Made by a program: the position numbers and the translations under genes
NCBI GenBank assembly: GCA_928724745.1
Contig: CAKMXJ010000003.1
Coordinates: forward strand, 186,001-250,000
DNA: 64,000 nt
Reading direction: 5' to 3'
Source: Anthracocystis setariae
Lineage: Eukaryota > Basidiomycota > Ustilaginomycetes > Ustilaginales > Ustilaginaceae
Shown: positions 18,094 through 27,715 of the stretch, one piece after another
Layout: each line of letters starts with the position of its first letter
How positions within the stretch are numbered: the first letter of the stretch is position 1
Notes under the pieces: model-generated
Told to the model about the DNA's origin: nothing
Database searches by the model: none
Seen by the model: only the letters and a program-made list of their open reading frames with translations

Positions 18094-20649
18094 TTATGTG
18101 TGGTAGATGACGACGGCGGCGGAGGAGGAGGAGGAGGTCGCAGGAGGTGGATCGTCCGCTTCTGGGGTAGCGTAGACTTCATCTTGATCTAACTCTTCCG
18201 CATCTGCTTCTTGATGCGTGATTGTGTCGAGTGGCATGTGGTGTTGGTTATGGTTAGGATATGAGTAGAATGTGTCTTGTCTCCTCGTGTAGTACGCATC
18301 GGGATCTCTTCCATCCCCATTTACCGGTCCCACGAGGGGTAACCCAGGATTGCGCTCTGCCTGCGCATCGATCAACGCCTGCCGATTCGCGCCATCCACC
18401 GATGCGGGTCTGTTGAGCAAACTCGCATCCGCCGCCGCACGCCTAGCATTCGCAAATCGAGCCAACTCGCGCTGCTGATCATAATACATCTGCTCGGTAG
18501 CACTCAACCCAACCCTCCTCATCCCCCCCGCCCCCGCCGCCTCTCCATTCCTAACCACATTCGCATTCGCATTCGCATTCGCATTACCATTCTCCACCCC
18601 CATCCCTACCCCGACTCCCTGCAAAACCCCCCTCACCCTCCTCTCCAACCCGCCAAACTCAGCCGCCGACTGCTCATCCGAATACACCTGCTGCAAATAC
18701 TTTCTCAACTCATGCACCCCCTTGCCCGAATACACACAGAACGCCTGGCGCTGATGCTCGGTGAAATCCTTGGGCGGTGCACGACAATACTTCTGCAACT
18801 CGGGACGTCGAAACGCCGGAACGCCCGTCAAACTCAAATGCGTCAACCGCGACAGCCGCTGTAGCACAATAAAGATCGCCGGCACCGACACGTTCTCGCA
18901 GTAACTCAGATGGATGCGCTCCAAACAGTTGAAGCGATCCACCAGCCCGTAGATCGCCTGGTCCGTCAGGTTGACCACCTTGACCAAGCCGATGCGCCGC
19001 AGCTTGGGCATGTTGTGCGCGATCTCGGTCACCGACAGATCCGTCAGGTTCGGACAGCATGCCACATCAATGTAGCGCAGACGCGTGCATGAGCGAGCCA
19101 GATGCGTCACCGCGCGATCCGTAATGTTGGAAACGTGACCGAGATGCAGGTAGTGCAGGTTTTTGCCCAGCTTGGCAATCGAGTACAGCGATTCGTCCGT
19201 GAGGCGCGTGCATTTGGTGAGCGCGAGATTCTTGAGCCGGGGAACGTTGGCGACGATGCCCTCCACGGCAGCGTCCGAGAGGGACGTGCACGAAGTGAGG
19301 TCGAGGATGCGCAGGTGGTCGAACAGCCGGTTGTTGGGCACATCCGAGGGGATGCTGGCCAGGCCGGGCGAAGCGCCTCGAGAGGCGGGAGCCGAGGTCT
19401 CGGTAGGGAACGAAGAGGTTCGCGCAATGGCATGCGAAGTGCCCAGCATCGATACGCCCGTGGTTCCGCGAGCCGATGGGAACGCATTGTCCGTCAGTTC
19501 GGAGCAGTGAGCCAATCGCAGTTCGCGCATCTGGTAACATCGAGTCCAGATCTCGCGAACGCTTCGATCCGACACTTTGGTGCAGTGGATCAGATCCACC
19601 TCCAACAGCGCGGGGCAGTGCTGCGTCAACGCCAGCAATGCTTCGTCATCGACGTTGTCGCATCCGCACAGTTTTACGCGACGCAACCACTTGCAGCTCT
19701 TGGCTAGCGCAACAACACCGCGCGATGTGATCAGGTTGCACCCGGTCAAGTTGATGCCCTGTGCTTTGGGACAGTTGGCTGCCAGGGTGAGCAGGGTATC
19801 TTGGGTGACATCGGCCACATCGGTGAGGTCGATGGCTACGAGGTGAGGTGTATTTTGAAACACCTTGACGAGGGTGGCGTCGGTGATGTTGGAGCAGCCG
19901 GCAAGCGTGAGACGCTCGAGCCTTGTACAGGCGGACATCATGAGGAAGAGCTGGTCTTCGAGTTGGCTGGAGAGGAGGGTGAAGTTGAGTCTGCGAACAA
20001 AGTTGGCGTACGGGAAGAGTTGTTCTGGTTTGCGAATGACGCCGACCAATTTGAATAGGGAGGAAATTTTGAAGAGCGCCGGTCGATGCCATAACAGCTC
20101 GACGCCATTCAAACACCAGGACTTGCAGACGAGCAGACAGGAGAGCAGGTCGGGCGGATTGAGGACGAGGTATTTGAAGATTTGCAGTAGAATCTCGTGC
20201 GGGAGGTCGGAGGCATGGTTACGGGGAGCGTTTTGAAGGATCCAGGTGGCGTTGGCCGAGGTCGGGGAGGCAGGTATGAGCGTGCCTCTACGAGAGAGTT
20301 TGACAGCGGCGGGATCGAAGGAGCGCGCATCGTTGGTGCTGCTCTTAGTGTCGGCCTCATCATCGAGCGAGGCGAGATCGGCAAAGTCTTGCGGGCCTAC
20401 ACCGTCATCGGACTGAGATGTGCTTGAGGGCGAAGGTGGTGGACGAGGCAGAGAAGTTCCGGTGCGAGCGGCAAAGTCAGCGGGAGACTCGGAGCGGTCG
20501 TCCATGTCGGTATCAACTAGACTTGGACGGAAGGAAGGACCAGCGCGGGAAACAGCGGCTCGATCTGGATGGATGGCGAGGTGACCTTGGTATGGGTATG
20601 GTGAGGGGGAGTTGGACCCCCTCGGTGACGAGTCGGCGGTTTGTGACAT
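18094..20649 (-). CDS. GRR1: F-box/LRR protein Grr1 (SCF ubiquitin ligase)
   Basis: The 851-residue product has an F-box at about residues 148-192 (DLPHEILLQIFKYLVLNPPD, then CLLVCKSWCLNGVELLWHRP) and roughly a dozen leucine-rich repeats from about 225 to 650, each with the cysteine-containing type (LTLAGCSNITDATLVKVF, VKLCGCDNVDDEALLALT). Yeast Grr1 recruits phosphorylated targets such as G1 cyclins and Mth1 to SCF, coupling glucose sensing to the cell cycle. A Ser/Pro/Ala-rich insert with repeated Arg/Ser-Phe lies between LRRs at about 400-450. The start is the first ATG (20649); the frame is open to 20703 without an ATG. The C-terminal tail has an Asn-Ala repeat (ANANANAN) and a Ser run. 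SNF4 next door is also a glucose-response gene, convergent, likely chance. Confidence 0.9.
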   Translation of the reverse strand: MSQTADSSPRGSNSPSPYPYQGHLAIHPDRAAVSRAGPSFRPSLVDTDMDDRSESPADFAARTGTSLPRPPPSPSSTSQSDDGVGPQDFADLASLDDEADTKSSTNDARSFDPAAVKLSRRGTLIPASPTSANATWILQNAPRNHASDLPHEILLQIFKYLVLNPPDLLSCLLVCKSWCLNGVELLWHRPALFKISSLFKLVGVIRKPEQLFPYANFVRRLNFTLLSSQLEDQLFLMMSACTRLERLTLAGCSNITDATLVKVFQNTPHLVAIDLTDVADVTQDTLLTLAANCPKAQGINLTGCNLITSRGVVALAKSCKWLRRVKLCGCDNVDDEALLALTQHCPALLEVDLIHCTKVSDRSVREIWTRCYQMRELRLAHCSELTDNAFPSARGTTGVSMLGTSHAIARTSSFPTETSAPASRGASPGLASIPSDVPNNRLFDHLRILDLTSCTSLSDAAVEGIVANVPRLKNLALTKCTRLTDESLYSIAKLGKNLHYLHLGHVSNITDRAVTHLARSCTRLRYIDVACCPNLTDLSVTEIAHNMPKLRRIGLVKVVNLTDQAIYGLVDRFNCLERIHLSYCENVSVPAIFIVLQRLSRLTHLSLTGVPAFRRPELQKYCRAPPKDFTEHQRQAFCVYSGKGVHELRKYLQQVYSDEQSAAEFGGLERRVRGVLQGVGVGMGVENGNANANANANVVRNGEAAGAGGMRRVGLSATEQMYYDQQRELARFANARRAAADASLLNRPASVDGANRQALIDAQAERNPGLPLVGPVNGDGRDPDAYYTRRQDTFYSYPNHNQHHMPLDTITHQEADAEELDQDEVYATPEADDPPPATSSSSSAAVVIYHT

Positions 20650-21188
20650 GGGTTGTTTTGGGTGGGGAGAGGTGGACGATGGCTGATCGTGGTATGGAAG
20701 CAAGTGGTCGCGCTTCTTGTGGACCTAGAAAGCGTACATGAGCGGCTCAATGCTTTATAGAGTCAAGGAAGGTGTCGGACCGATGCTGCGGACGGGTTGC
20801 CTCTTCTTTTTTTTTTCCGAATGGATGACAGTTTTGCGGTGCGTGCACGATGTGTTGTGAAGAATGAAAACCGAGTGCTATATGTAAGTCGGAGCTACCT
20901 GGATCTATGCCAACACTCGAGGGTGGTACCGAGCGGATGTCGAGTGTGTGATGGTGGTGGTGATAGTGGTGGTGTGTTCGGATGATGATAAGGTGCGGTT
21001 GGTGTTTGTTATGCAGGTAGACGCCGTCTGGACGGTCGATTAGCGCAAGGAAAGGAAAGCGGAGAAGCCGAGTGAAGCGTTTGCGAGAGAGAGAGATCGA
21101 GTGAGTTGTGAGTTGTTTTTGGTTGCTGTCTGTTGGACTCAATTGGATGGTTGAGTGGAGGCCAACACACTCACGCACACTCACAAAA

Positions 21189-21223
21189 CAGTGCAGTGCA
21201 GTACAGTACAGTACAGTACAGTA
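21189..21223 (+). repeat. Pentanucleotide microsatellite (CAGTR)n
   Basis: About seven tandem copies of CAGTG then CAGTA. Imperfect ACAGT/ACAGC copies recur at 21263-21301, and ACTGT words at about 21495-21510, suggesting a decayed larger tract. Confidence 0.88.
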
Positions 21224-21768
21224 GCAGAGCGCAGAACACTGTAATGAAAATGGTTCAAAGTCACAGTACAGCACAGCACAGTACAGCACATCGTACTGTA
21301 CAGTTGCAGGGCAGAGCTAAGATTGACGTGATAGATTTCACTGCAGCTTGGGTTGGCGGTGACGATGATCAGTATGTGAGAACTGCACTGCAGTTTAGTA
21401 GTGGTATAGTTCAATCACAAATTCTGCCCTTGATCAAATCGCTTCTACTGTACTTACTGCACCGCATCGCAACGGCCCTGTCTTTCTTGCATAGTACTGT
21501 ACTGTACAGTGGTCCACATTGCATTACAGTCCTATACAGAGTGTTTCTGAACGCAAAATCTTGGCGCCGCTCAGCCTGCTCAGCCTTCTCAGTCGGGTCA
21601 GCGTAGTCTGCATACTTTCCCATGTGGTCGGCTAGGTTCGAGGTACTCTTCGGCGGCGTTCCGAGGATTGAAGCGCTGAACGAAGCTCTCCTGCCGCACA
21701 AGATGAAAGGCTCGGTGAGCTTAGCATACTTCTTCCTTTGAGCTGTTCCTCCGATCAACAAACGCACC

Positions 21769-21789
21769 AAAAAAAAAAAAAAAAAAAAA
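21769..21789 (+). repeat. Poly-A run (21 A)
   Basis: Uninterrupted A run in the GRR1/Reb1-like gap. It is followed by GACTGCTGACCGCAACC, an arrangement similar to that after the poly-T at 29027. Confidence 0.9.
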
Positions 21790-22462
21790 GATGACTGACT
21801 GCTGACCGCAACCATTCCAGACGCTGTACAGAACTGTTGTGACCTGTCAACACCGCAACTGCTGTAAACGCGTCATCGGTGACCTTTGCCTGCACTGTCG
21901 ACGAGTCAAGGATGGTTTCATGTGGTGTCTCTTCTTGTACTTTTCCAACGCCATACTGTCACAGCACAGCGCTGTATAAGTACAACAATGCAGCTGAAAT
22001 GCACGACGAGTGCTTCGGTTTCAGCGAGCATTCCAGCCCTGTTGTGTGTGTGGGTGTGTGGGTAATTGTTGGATCGTGGGAAAAATTCAGACTTGAACTT
22101 TGTAACCGAACGAGGACGTGACTTTAACAACGCTAACCTGCTGGCATTGGCGTTGAATTTTTCTTCTTTTCTTCAAATTCTTGTCATCGATTCAATTTAT
22201 GGATTGGTCTTAACATTTTTCAAAAACAAATCCACAGAGTAGTGAATGTGTGAGGCCAGCTCAAACCCACTTTTTTTTCTCTTTTTTTTTCCCCCCTATT
22301 TTTCGATCGACTTCACCTGTGCAATTGTTGTCCAGCTGACACTGAACACTCACTTGAACACACGCGCGCCCCCCTTTTTGTCGCTATGACTCAACGCTCG
22401 ACACTGTCCAGATGCCTGCGAATTGTTACATCTGCACAAAATCCGGTGCGCCGCCCAAATCA

Positions 22463-22495
22463 TCTCGTCTCGTCTCGTTTCGTTTCGTTTCGTTC
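22463..22495 (+). repeat. Pentanucleotide microsatellite (TCTCG/TTTCG)n
   Basis: Three copies of TCTCG pass into three copies of TTTCG about 470 bases upstream of the Reb1-like start. Confidence 0.88.
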
Positions 22496-22961
22496 CGATG
22501 AATCGAAAATGTCGGCAGCAGACCAGTCAAGCCTCGTTCAGATCAATACCAATTCGAAAACCCCGTGCTAGACTCAGCGGATCTCACAAATCGCATTCAA
22601 TCCCAAATCCAATTTAAAGACCACACCTCGTCGTGGCCCACTTTTCCTCTTTCGATTCCGTTTTTGGCCCTGTCAAACACGCACACCGTAACATCCTATC
22701 CTCATCGGCGCCTCCACCATATTCGCGTTCCGGTCTTGTTATTCTTCTCGATTGTTGCTCACCACCCCACACACACAAGCCCCCTTAGCAGCTTCGTCTC
22801 TACCACGTATCATACCGCGGCCACTCGACGCGCATTGCACACGTTCCGAGCCTAGCTTGCTGTGCATTGACTAACTGGTCTCGACCGCAATCCCCATTCC
22901 ATCCATCAATCTAGTCATCCCTTCATACCGTACAACACAGCTCCCAACGCGACACGACACC

Positions 22962-24884
22962 ATGGCTCTGATCACAAACAAGCAGCCCAACGCCGCAGCT
23001 GATGGCGCCAACGTGTCTCAGAAAAAGGACAAGAAGGAGAAGAAGAAGAAGGCCGCAAAGGCACCTGCTGATGTAGCTGCTCCCAATGCCGATGATGCCG
23101 ATGCCGATGCCGTGGCCGAGGAGCTTGACGGTGCCAACTCCGAATCCGACATTGCCAAGAATGAGCGTCAGCGTATGAACAAGGAGCGCCTCGAGCGCGA
23201 ACAAGCCGAAAAGGATGCCGCCACCGTCGCCGCTGCCTCGGCTGCCCAGGCCGTGAACGCAGTCGCGTCCGCTACACATCTCCCGCTCGATCCCAGCCTG
23301 GACAGCAGCACCCAAGCTGCCGCCAGCAACCCAGCTGGCTTTGAGACTTCCCAGGCCACCGACGCTGGCACTCCTCCCCCTGCTCCCGAGGCCGCTGCCG
23401 CCATCCCTGATGCCACAAGTGCCCCTGCTGGTGCCGTCGGTACCGCCGACGTGACTGCAACTGGCGAGCCAGTCAAGCGCAAGCGTGGTCGCCCCAGAAA
23501 GGACCCGTCTGCTTCCACCGCCAAGAAGGCCAAGCGCGAGCCCGGTGAGGAAGGCGAACGACGCGGTCGTGGTCGTCGCCCCAAGATGTCCGAAGAAGCT
23601 GCTCTCGAGGAACTCAAGGGTCTTTCGCGCCGCGAGCTGCTCGTTGAACGCGTCTTCTCGTCCGACATGCTTGCCAAGCTCGAAAGGACCATCGGTCTCC
23701 AGTACTCCAAGGGTCGCTTCTCCAAAGAGGAGCAGGACGCCATCAAGAACGGTATCGCCGACTTCATGAAGAGGAAGGGCCTTTCAGAGGATGACTTCCA
23801 GGACCTTCTGTACAACTACCGCGAAAAGGGATGGGAGAAGATGTACACGGAGCTCTGGAAGGATCTTGCCGGTCGCCTCGATGGCCGCCCCAACATTGCC
23901 GTTCGTCTGCACGTCAGGACCAACAAGTCGCAGTTCCGCAGACAGGGACGCTACACGCTGGCCGAAGATTACGAGATTCGCTATCGCATGGGTAACCTTC
24001 GCGAGGATGCCGCCTCGGTGGCCAAGCGCCTCGGACGTCTGAACCAAGATGTGCTGTCGCGTTTCGTCAAGTTGCAGGTCAAGGATGAGATGAAGGACGG
24101 TCCTGCTTGGACGCGCAACGAGGACAAGGCTGTGCTTGGCGCAATAGAGCAGTACAAGCAAGAGCATCCTGGCGAGCTCATCTCTTGGAAGGCGATTGCG
24201 CAGATGATGGGCAACCAGCGCAGCTACAAGGTGTACTCGAACTTGTTCTCCAATATTCGTTCGCGTGAACGCAGCGCTGGTGGTGTGCGACGCGACTATG
24301 GCTCGATCAACGAAGATCCTGTAGCCGAAGCCTCGCAGCCGGTGCGTTTCTTGGCGCGTCCGAACAACCGCACCGAGCTCGACTCGAGCGTCTGGATCCC
24401 CGGTGAGGATGATCTGATCCTTCTTCAGCGTCTTAACTTCCAGAACGCGATTAGCGAGGATGGCGTCAATTGGGACGAAATTTCGTTCGACGTGTGGACG
24501 TGGCCGGCCGAGACGCTCAAGGAGCAATTCGAGCAGATCAAGACGCGTTACCTGCCCGAGACGTGGAACGGTGCATGGCAGGAGACGCTCGACAAGATCA
24601 TCCGTACCATTCGCACCAAGCGAACCAAAAGGGAGATCGACGACGAGGGAGAAGACAACCGAGAAGACAACAGCATCAGTGCGGCTGAAGAGGCCTTGGC
24701 TGCTGATGGCAGTCAAAAGGAAGGCCAGGCTAGTGAACCGGCCCCCGCCACCGCCCCCGCTGTTGCCGCTACCGCCGAGCTTGCTGCTGATCCTGCAGCC
24801 GAGTCTGCCGCTGCTCCGGTTGCCATTGACCCTGCGCTTTCCACGGATGCTGCGACCGCACCGGCTGCCATCAGTGCCGAGTAA
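22962..24884 (+). CDS. Reb1/TTF1-type Myb-domain DNA-binding protein
   Basis: The 640-residue product begins with a Lys/Glu-rich low-complexity region, followed by an AT-hook-like KRKRGRPRKDP (about residues 167-177) and GRGRRPK. Then comes a Myb/SANT array: YSKGRFSKEEQDAIKNGIAD (about 246-265), WTRNEDKAVLGAIEQYK with ISWKAIAQMMGNQRSYKVYS (about 384-430) and a third region VWIPGEDDLILLQRL with WTWPAETLKEQFEQIKTRYL. This order matches Reb1/TTF1 proteins, which bind Pol I terminators and some Pol II promoters and act in replication-fork blocking. The specific target site here is unknown. The C-terminus is Ala/Pro/Glu-rich and probably disordered. No introns are needed. Confidence 0.78.
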   Translation: MALITNKQPNAAADGANVSQKKDKKEKKKKAAKAPADVAAPNADDADADAVAEELDGANSESDIAKNERQRMNKERLEREQAEKDAATVAAASAAQAVNAVASATHLPLDPSLDSSTQAAASNPAGFETSQATDAGTPPPAPEAAAAIPDATSAPAGAVGTADVTATGEPVKRKRGRPRKDPSASTAKKAKREPGEEGERRGRGRRPKMSEEAALEELKGLSRRELLVERVFSSDMLAKLERTIGLQYSKGRFSKEEQDAIKNGIADFMKRKGLSEDDFQDLLYNYREKGWEKMYTELWKDLAGRLDGRPNIAVRLHVRTNKSQFRRQGRYTLAEDYEIRYRMGNLREDAASVAKRLGRLNQDVLSRFVKLQVKDEMKDGPAWTRNEDKAVLGAIEQYKQEHPGELISWKAIAQMMGNQRSYKVYSNLFSNIRSRERSAGGVRRDYGSINEDPVAEASQPVRFLARPNNRTELDSSVWIPGEDDLILLQRLNFQNAISEDGVNWDEISFDVWTWPAETLKEQFEQIKTRYLPETWNGAWQETLDKIIRTIRTKRTKREIDDEGEDNREDNSISAAEEALAADGSQKEGQASEPAPATAPAVAATAELAADPAAESAAAPVAIDPALSTDAATAPAAISAE

Positions 24885-25131
24885 ACGGTTGGCGCATCGT
24901 CGGCGTGCTATTGCCGATTGATACCTCTGGTTCTGTATTCTATGTAATGTACGTACGTCTCTGCCTTTCTCTCATGCTATCAAACTTTGATTTGGGTGTG
25001 TCTGGCGGTCTGCTGTTTGTGGTTGTAGTTGCTGATGTTGACGTTGATGAGGAGAGATAGTAGTACATGTGATTGGTTGTTGTGTTGTGGGGTATATTGG
25101 GAGCGTGGGTTGAGTTTGGGAGTGAGGGGTG

Positions 25132-25489
25132 TTACTCTTGTTCGTCGTCGTCCTCTTCGTCTTCGTCTTCGTCTTCGTCTTCGTCGTCGTCGTCGTTGTT
25201 GTTATTGTTTGGGCGATTAGAGGTGGTGGGGACTTCTTTGCCGAACCAATCTTTCCAGGAAGTGAGGATTCGGTTTAGGTGGGTGCGGGTTTGGTCGAGA
25301 GTGTCTGCGAGGTGGTTGAGTTGGTCTGGATTGTTCGAGTTGGGGGATGAGGATGTGGCGAGGCGAAGTTGGGTGCTTGGTGTGAGGGTTTGATTTTCGG
25401 TGGTGGTGAGGGGGATGGGGGAGGGGGGGAGGGGGGTGGAGGGGGTAATGGGGGGTGGAGATGTGGATTTGCGCGGTGAGAGAGGTCAT
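25132..25489 (-). CDS. Acidic Gon7-like (KEOPS subunit) protein, apparent frameshift
   Basis: From an ATG at 25489 (MTSLTAQIHIS) the frame runs into proline/histidine noise. One base out of phase, a coherent protein continues to a stop at 25132: TTTENQTLTPSTQLRLA, then DQLNHLADTLDQTRTHLNRI and LTSWKDWFGKE, ending in an Asp/Glu tail. ATG to stop is 358 bases, one over a multiple of three. The intervening C-rich tract has no GT or AG, so an intron cannot repair it. A short helix, LT-W-K-D and acidic tail fit the fungal Gon7 subunit of the KEOPS/EKC complex (tRNA t6A formation), but that name is an inference. The break may be a sequencing error in the C runs or a real lesion. Confidence 0.5.
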
Positions 25490-25956
25490 CGTGGCGGGGG
25501 TTTGTCTGTGCGCGGTGATGGTGGAGGGTTTAGGAGCATGCGGGATGGTGGTGTGGAAGTATGACTCGGTCCCGTGCGAAGAAGCACAATTTGTACGGTA
25601 CATAAAGTAGATGTAACAATGATTCCCAGAAAAAAAAGGAAGGAACGGCAAATGCGTCGTGATGCGATGCGGTGGTCGAGCCATCCGAAATCGAGATTAT
25701 TGGCTGCACAGCTCGCAAATCGAGCCAAACAGAGTCAGCGTATCTCCACTTTGCTATCCTTAGAGCCAACACCACGCCGACGATTACCAACTCCATCATC
25801 TCGACATTCCTTCGCATCCCACCATCCTTACTATTGGTGCACGCTCTTACACCCGCATCCGCATCATTTCAGCAGATCGAACCGGTCCGTTCAAAACTTC
25901 GGATTCAACCCTCGCACGTCTAAGACAAGGAGCTTCGAGCCGGATAGTCATTCATC
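25490..25956. other. Divergent promoter region Gon7-like / ARPC3
   Basis: The 467-base gap between divergent genes carries no supported gene. The last stretch is C-rich, as in other leaders of this window. Confidence 0.5.
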
Positions 25957-26581
25957 ATGCCTGTAAGTGACCACACTGCTCATCTTTGCGCACTCGATTT
26001 CACAGCCATATACTGACCACTCCCTTCCACTATCGGCTCCAATCATGCAGGCGTATCACTCTTCGTACAACGATGAGCCGGACACACGCCTGATTGGCAA
26101 TATGGCGATCCTACCCATCCGATCTCGCACGCGTGGTCCAGCGCCTCCGCCCGTCGACCCCTCGCGCCCGGACATCATCGACGAATCCATCGACCTCTTC
26201 CGAGCCAACTCGCTGTTCCGCAACTTTGAAATCAAAGGTCCCGCCGACCGGCTGCTCATCTACCTGATCCTGTTCATCTCGGACTGTCTCACCAAGATCG
26301 CGGCTTCCAAGGTGCCCTGGTCGCAGAACGAGGCACTCAAGCAACTCTCCACGTACGCCGTCGATGCGTTTGCTCTGCCTGGCGATGCAGCGTTCCCGCT
26401 CAACAGTCTGTACGCTGCCCCGGCGTCCAGGGCGGAAGCAGAGAGTCTGAGGGGATACTTGACGCAGCTCAGGCAGGAGTGTGCCGTCAGATTGGTCGAG
26501 AAAGTTTGGGTGGATGGAAAGCCCAGCAAGTGGTGGCTTGCTTTTACCAAGAGGAGGTTCATGGGTAAGAGTCTTACCTAG
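25957..26581 (+). CDS. ARC18: Arp2/3 complex subunit 3 (ARPC3, p21), two exons
   Basis: Exon 1 is only six bases (25957..25962, Met-Pro). A GTAAGT donor follows directly, the intron is 88 nt (25963..26050) with a GCAG acceptor, and exon 2 runs 26051..26581. The spliced 178-residue protein starts MPAYHSSYNDEPDTRLIGNM, the family's exact N-terminus, and continues through ILPIRSRTRGPAP, FEIKGPADRLLIYLILFISDCL, GDAAFPLNSLYA and KPSKWWLAFTKRRFMGKSLT. ARPC3 is a structural subunit of the actin-nucleating Arp2/3 complex, active at endocytic patches. Length matches the family. Reading exon 2 upstream without the splice gives an unrelated N-terminus, so the tiny exon is well supported. Confidence 0.93.
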
Positions 26582-26712
26582 ATCTCATGCACGCCCACGC
26601 CAGAAATGTACATACTCTATTCACCAGTGGAGAGCTCGATCGAATACAGAAAGCCACAGTCAATTCAGACCGAGTGTGGAGACAGTCATGCATTTAGGGT
26701 GGATTTGGTGGC

Positions 26713-27585
26713 CTAACCGAGAACCTGCCAATCTTGACCAAGCAGTTCCTCATGGACGTTGAAGTACCTTGTTGGTTTACCCTGAACATGCATGCTCCCC
26801 TGTACTCTGCACACGCCGTCTTCGCCCTGGATTTTCGAAGCGTGCGCGGTGTACTTGACCATCCAGCATCCGAGACTTTGGCCGGACTTGACGTCGAATG
26901 TCTCGGCCACTTTACGCACCACCTCCCCCGCCTCCTCCGCTTGGTGCGATGAGAGTTCGAGCGCCGGTGGGGCGTTTGTGATCTCCCACGCTGCAAAGGG
27001 TCGACTTGTGGGACGCAGGAAGGTGGGTTCGTAGACGAGTGTCTTGTGCGGTTTCAGACGCCACGAGACCGTCTTGATCTCAAGGATCGCGTTGGAGTTG
27101 CGGGTGGTGGGGGTGAGGAGATGCATGGAGCCAACATAAGGTGTACCGATCCAGGCAATCAGGGCGGTGGAGACGCCGGAGGTGGCGAGAGCGGTGATGC
27201 AGAGTCCGATTCGACCAGCCATCGAGATCTCGCCAGGTGCGAGGAGAAGGACGGGCGTGAGGATGGATGCGAGACCCAACGAGCCAAGCGAAAAGAGCTT
27301 CAGTCGAGTGAATGTGTTTGCGAGCGGTCCTTGGTACGTCGCAAGTACCTGGCCGCTCTCGGTCGTCGATGGAGCGGAACAAGGCACGTTACGACCAAGG
27401 GGCGATGAGGAGAATGTACGAATGCCCAGCAATGTTGCTGAGCGTTGCTGAACTGCTACGTGCGAAGCGATGAGCCTTGGTGCGACGGTGGACAGCGTCC
27501 GAATTGACGCGGTCCTCAACGTCCTTGTTGCCGCTGGAACGCGACCAGCTGCAGCCACGAGGAGGGGCAGAGAGGCGAGCCTCAC
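26713..27585 (-). CDS. TMEM70-like mitochondrial inner-membrane protein (start unresolved)
   Basis: The frame encodes about 290 residues. The N-terminal about 70 residues are rich in Arg, Ser, Ala and Thr with RTFSSSPLGR, a typical mitochondrial presequence. The core has TYQGPLANTFTRLKLFSLGSLG followed by two hydrophobic segments (about 99-120 and 125-147) and TPYVGSMHLL, the pattern of the TMEM70/TMEM186/TMEM223 group; TMEM70 assists ATP synthase and complex I assembly in animals. No ATG lies in frame before residue 121. The first codon at 27585 is GTG and the frame remains open upstream only to a TGA near 27635. A short upstream exon or non-AUG start must be invoked, see findings. Confidence 0.75.
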   Translation of the reverse strand: MRLASLPLLVAAAGRVPAATRTLRTASIRTLSTVAPRLIASHVAVQQRSATLLGIRTFSSSPLGRNVPCSAPSTTESGQVLATYQGPLANTFTRLKLFSLGSLGLASILTPVLLLAPGEISMAGRIGLCITALATSGVSTALIAWIGTPYVGSMHLLTPTTRNSNAILEIKTVSWRLKPHKTLVYEPTFLRPTSRPFAAWEITNAPPALELSSHQAEEAGEVVRKVAETFDVKSGQSLGCWMVKYTAHASKIQGEDGVCRVQGSMHVQGKPTRYFNVHEELLGQDWQVLG

Positions 27586-27715
27586 CCACTGTGCAGCACA
27601 TATAGCAAAGTCAAGGCAAGAGGATGAGCACAGTCAACAAGCCAGTTCCATAAAGTCAAGTCCAAGTATCAATTCTCCCATTGCTGAATCGTATAGTCGA
27701 CGGAAAGGGTTCGGG

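Larger units (their letters stand above)
20650..22961. other. Repeat-rich 2.3 kb intergenic region GRR1 / Reb1-like
   Basis: No gene is supported across 2.3 kb between two divergent genes. It holds a pentamer repeat (CAGTA/CAGTG) at 21189-21223, scattered ACAGT/ACTGT words to 21520, a run of 21 A at 21769-21789, and a TCTCG/TTTCG repeat at 22463-22495. The last 300 bases are C/A-rich and probably the leader of the Reb1-like gene. Confidence 0.55.

Noticed and set aside
20747..21289. 180-residue open frame in the GRR1/Reb1-like gap
   Set aside because: It runs through the CAGTR pentamer repeats, giving repetitive Cys/Tyr/Leu text; no start or domain evidence.
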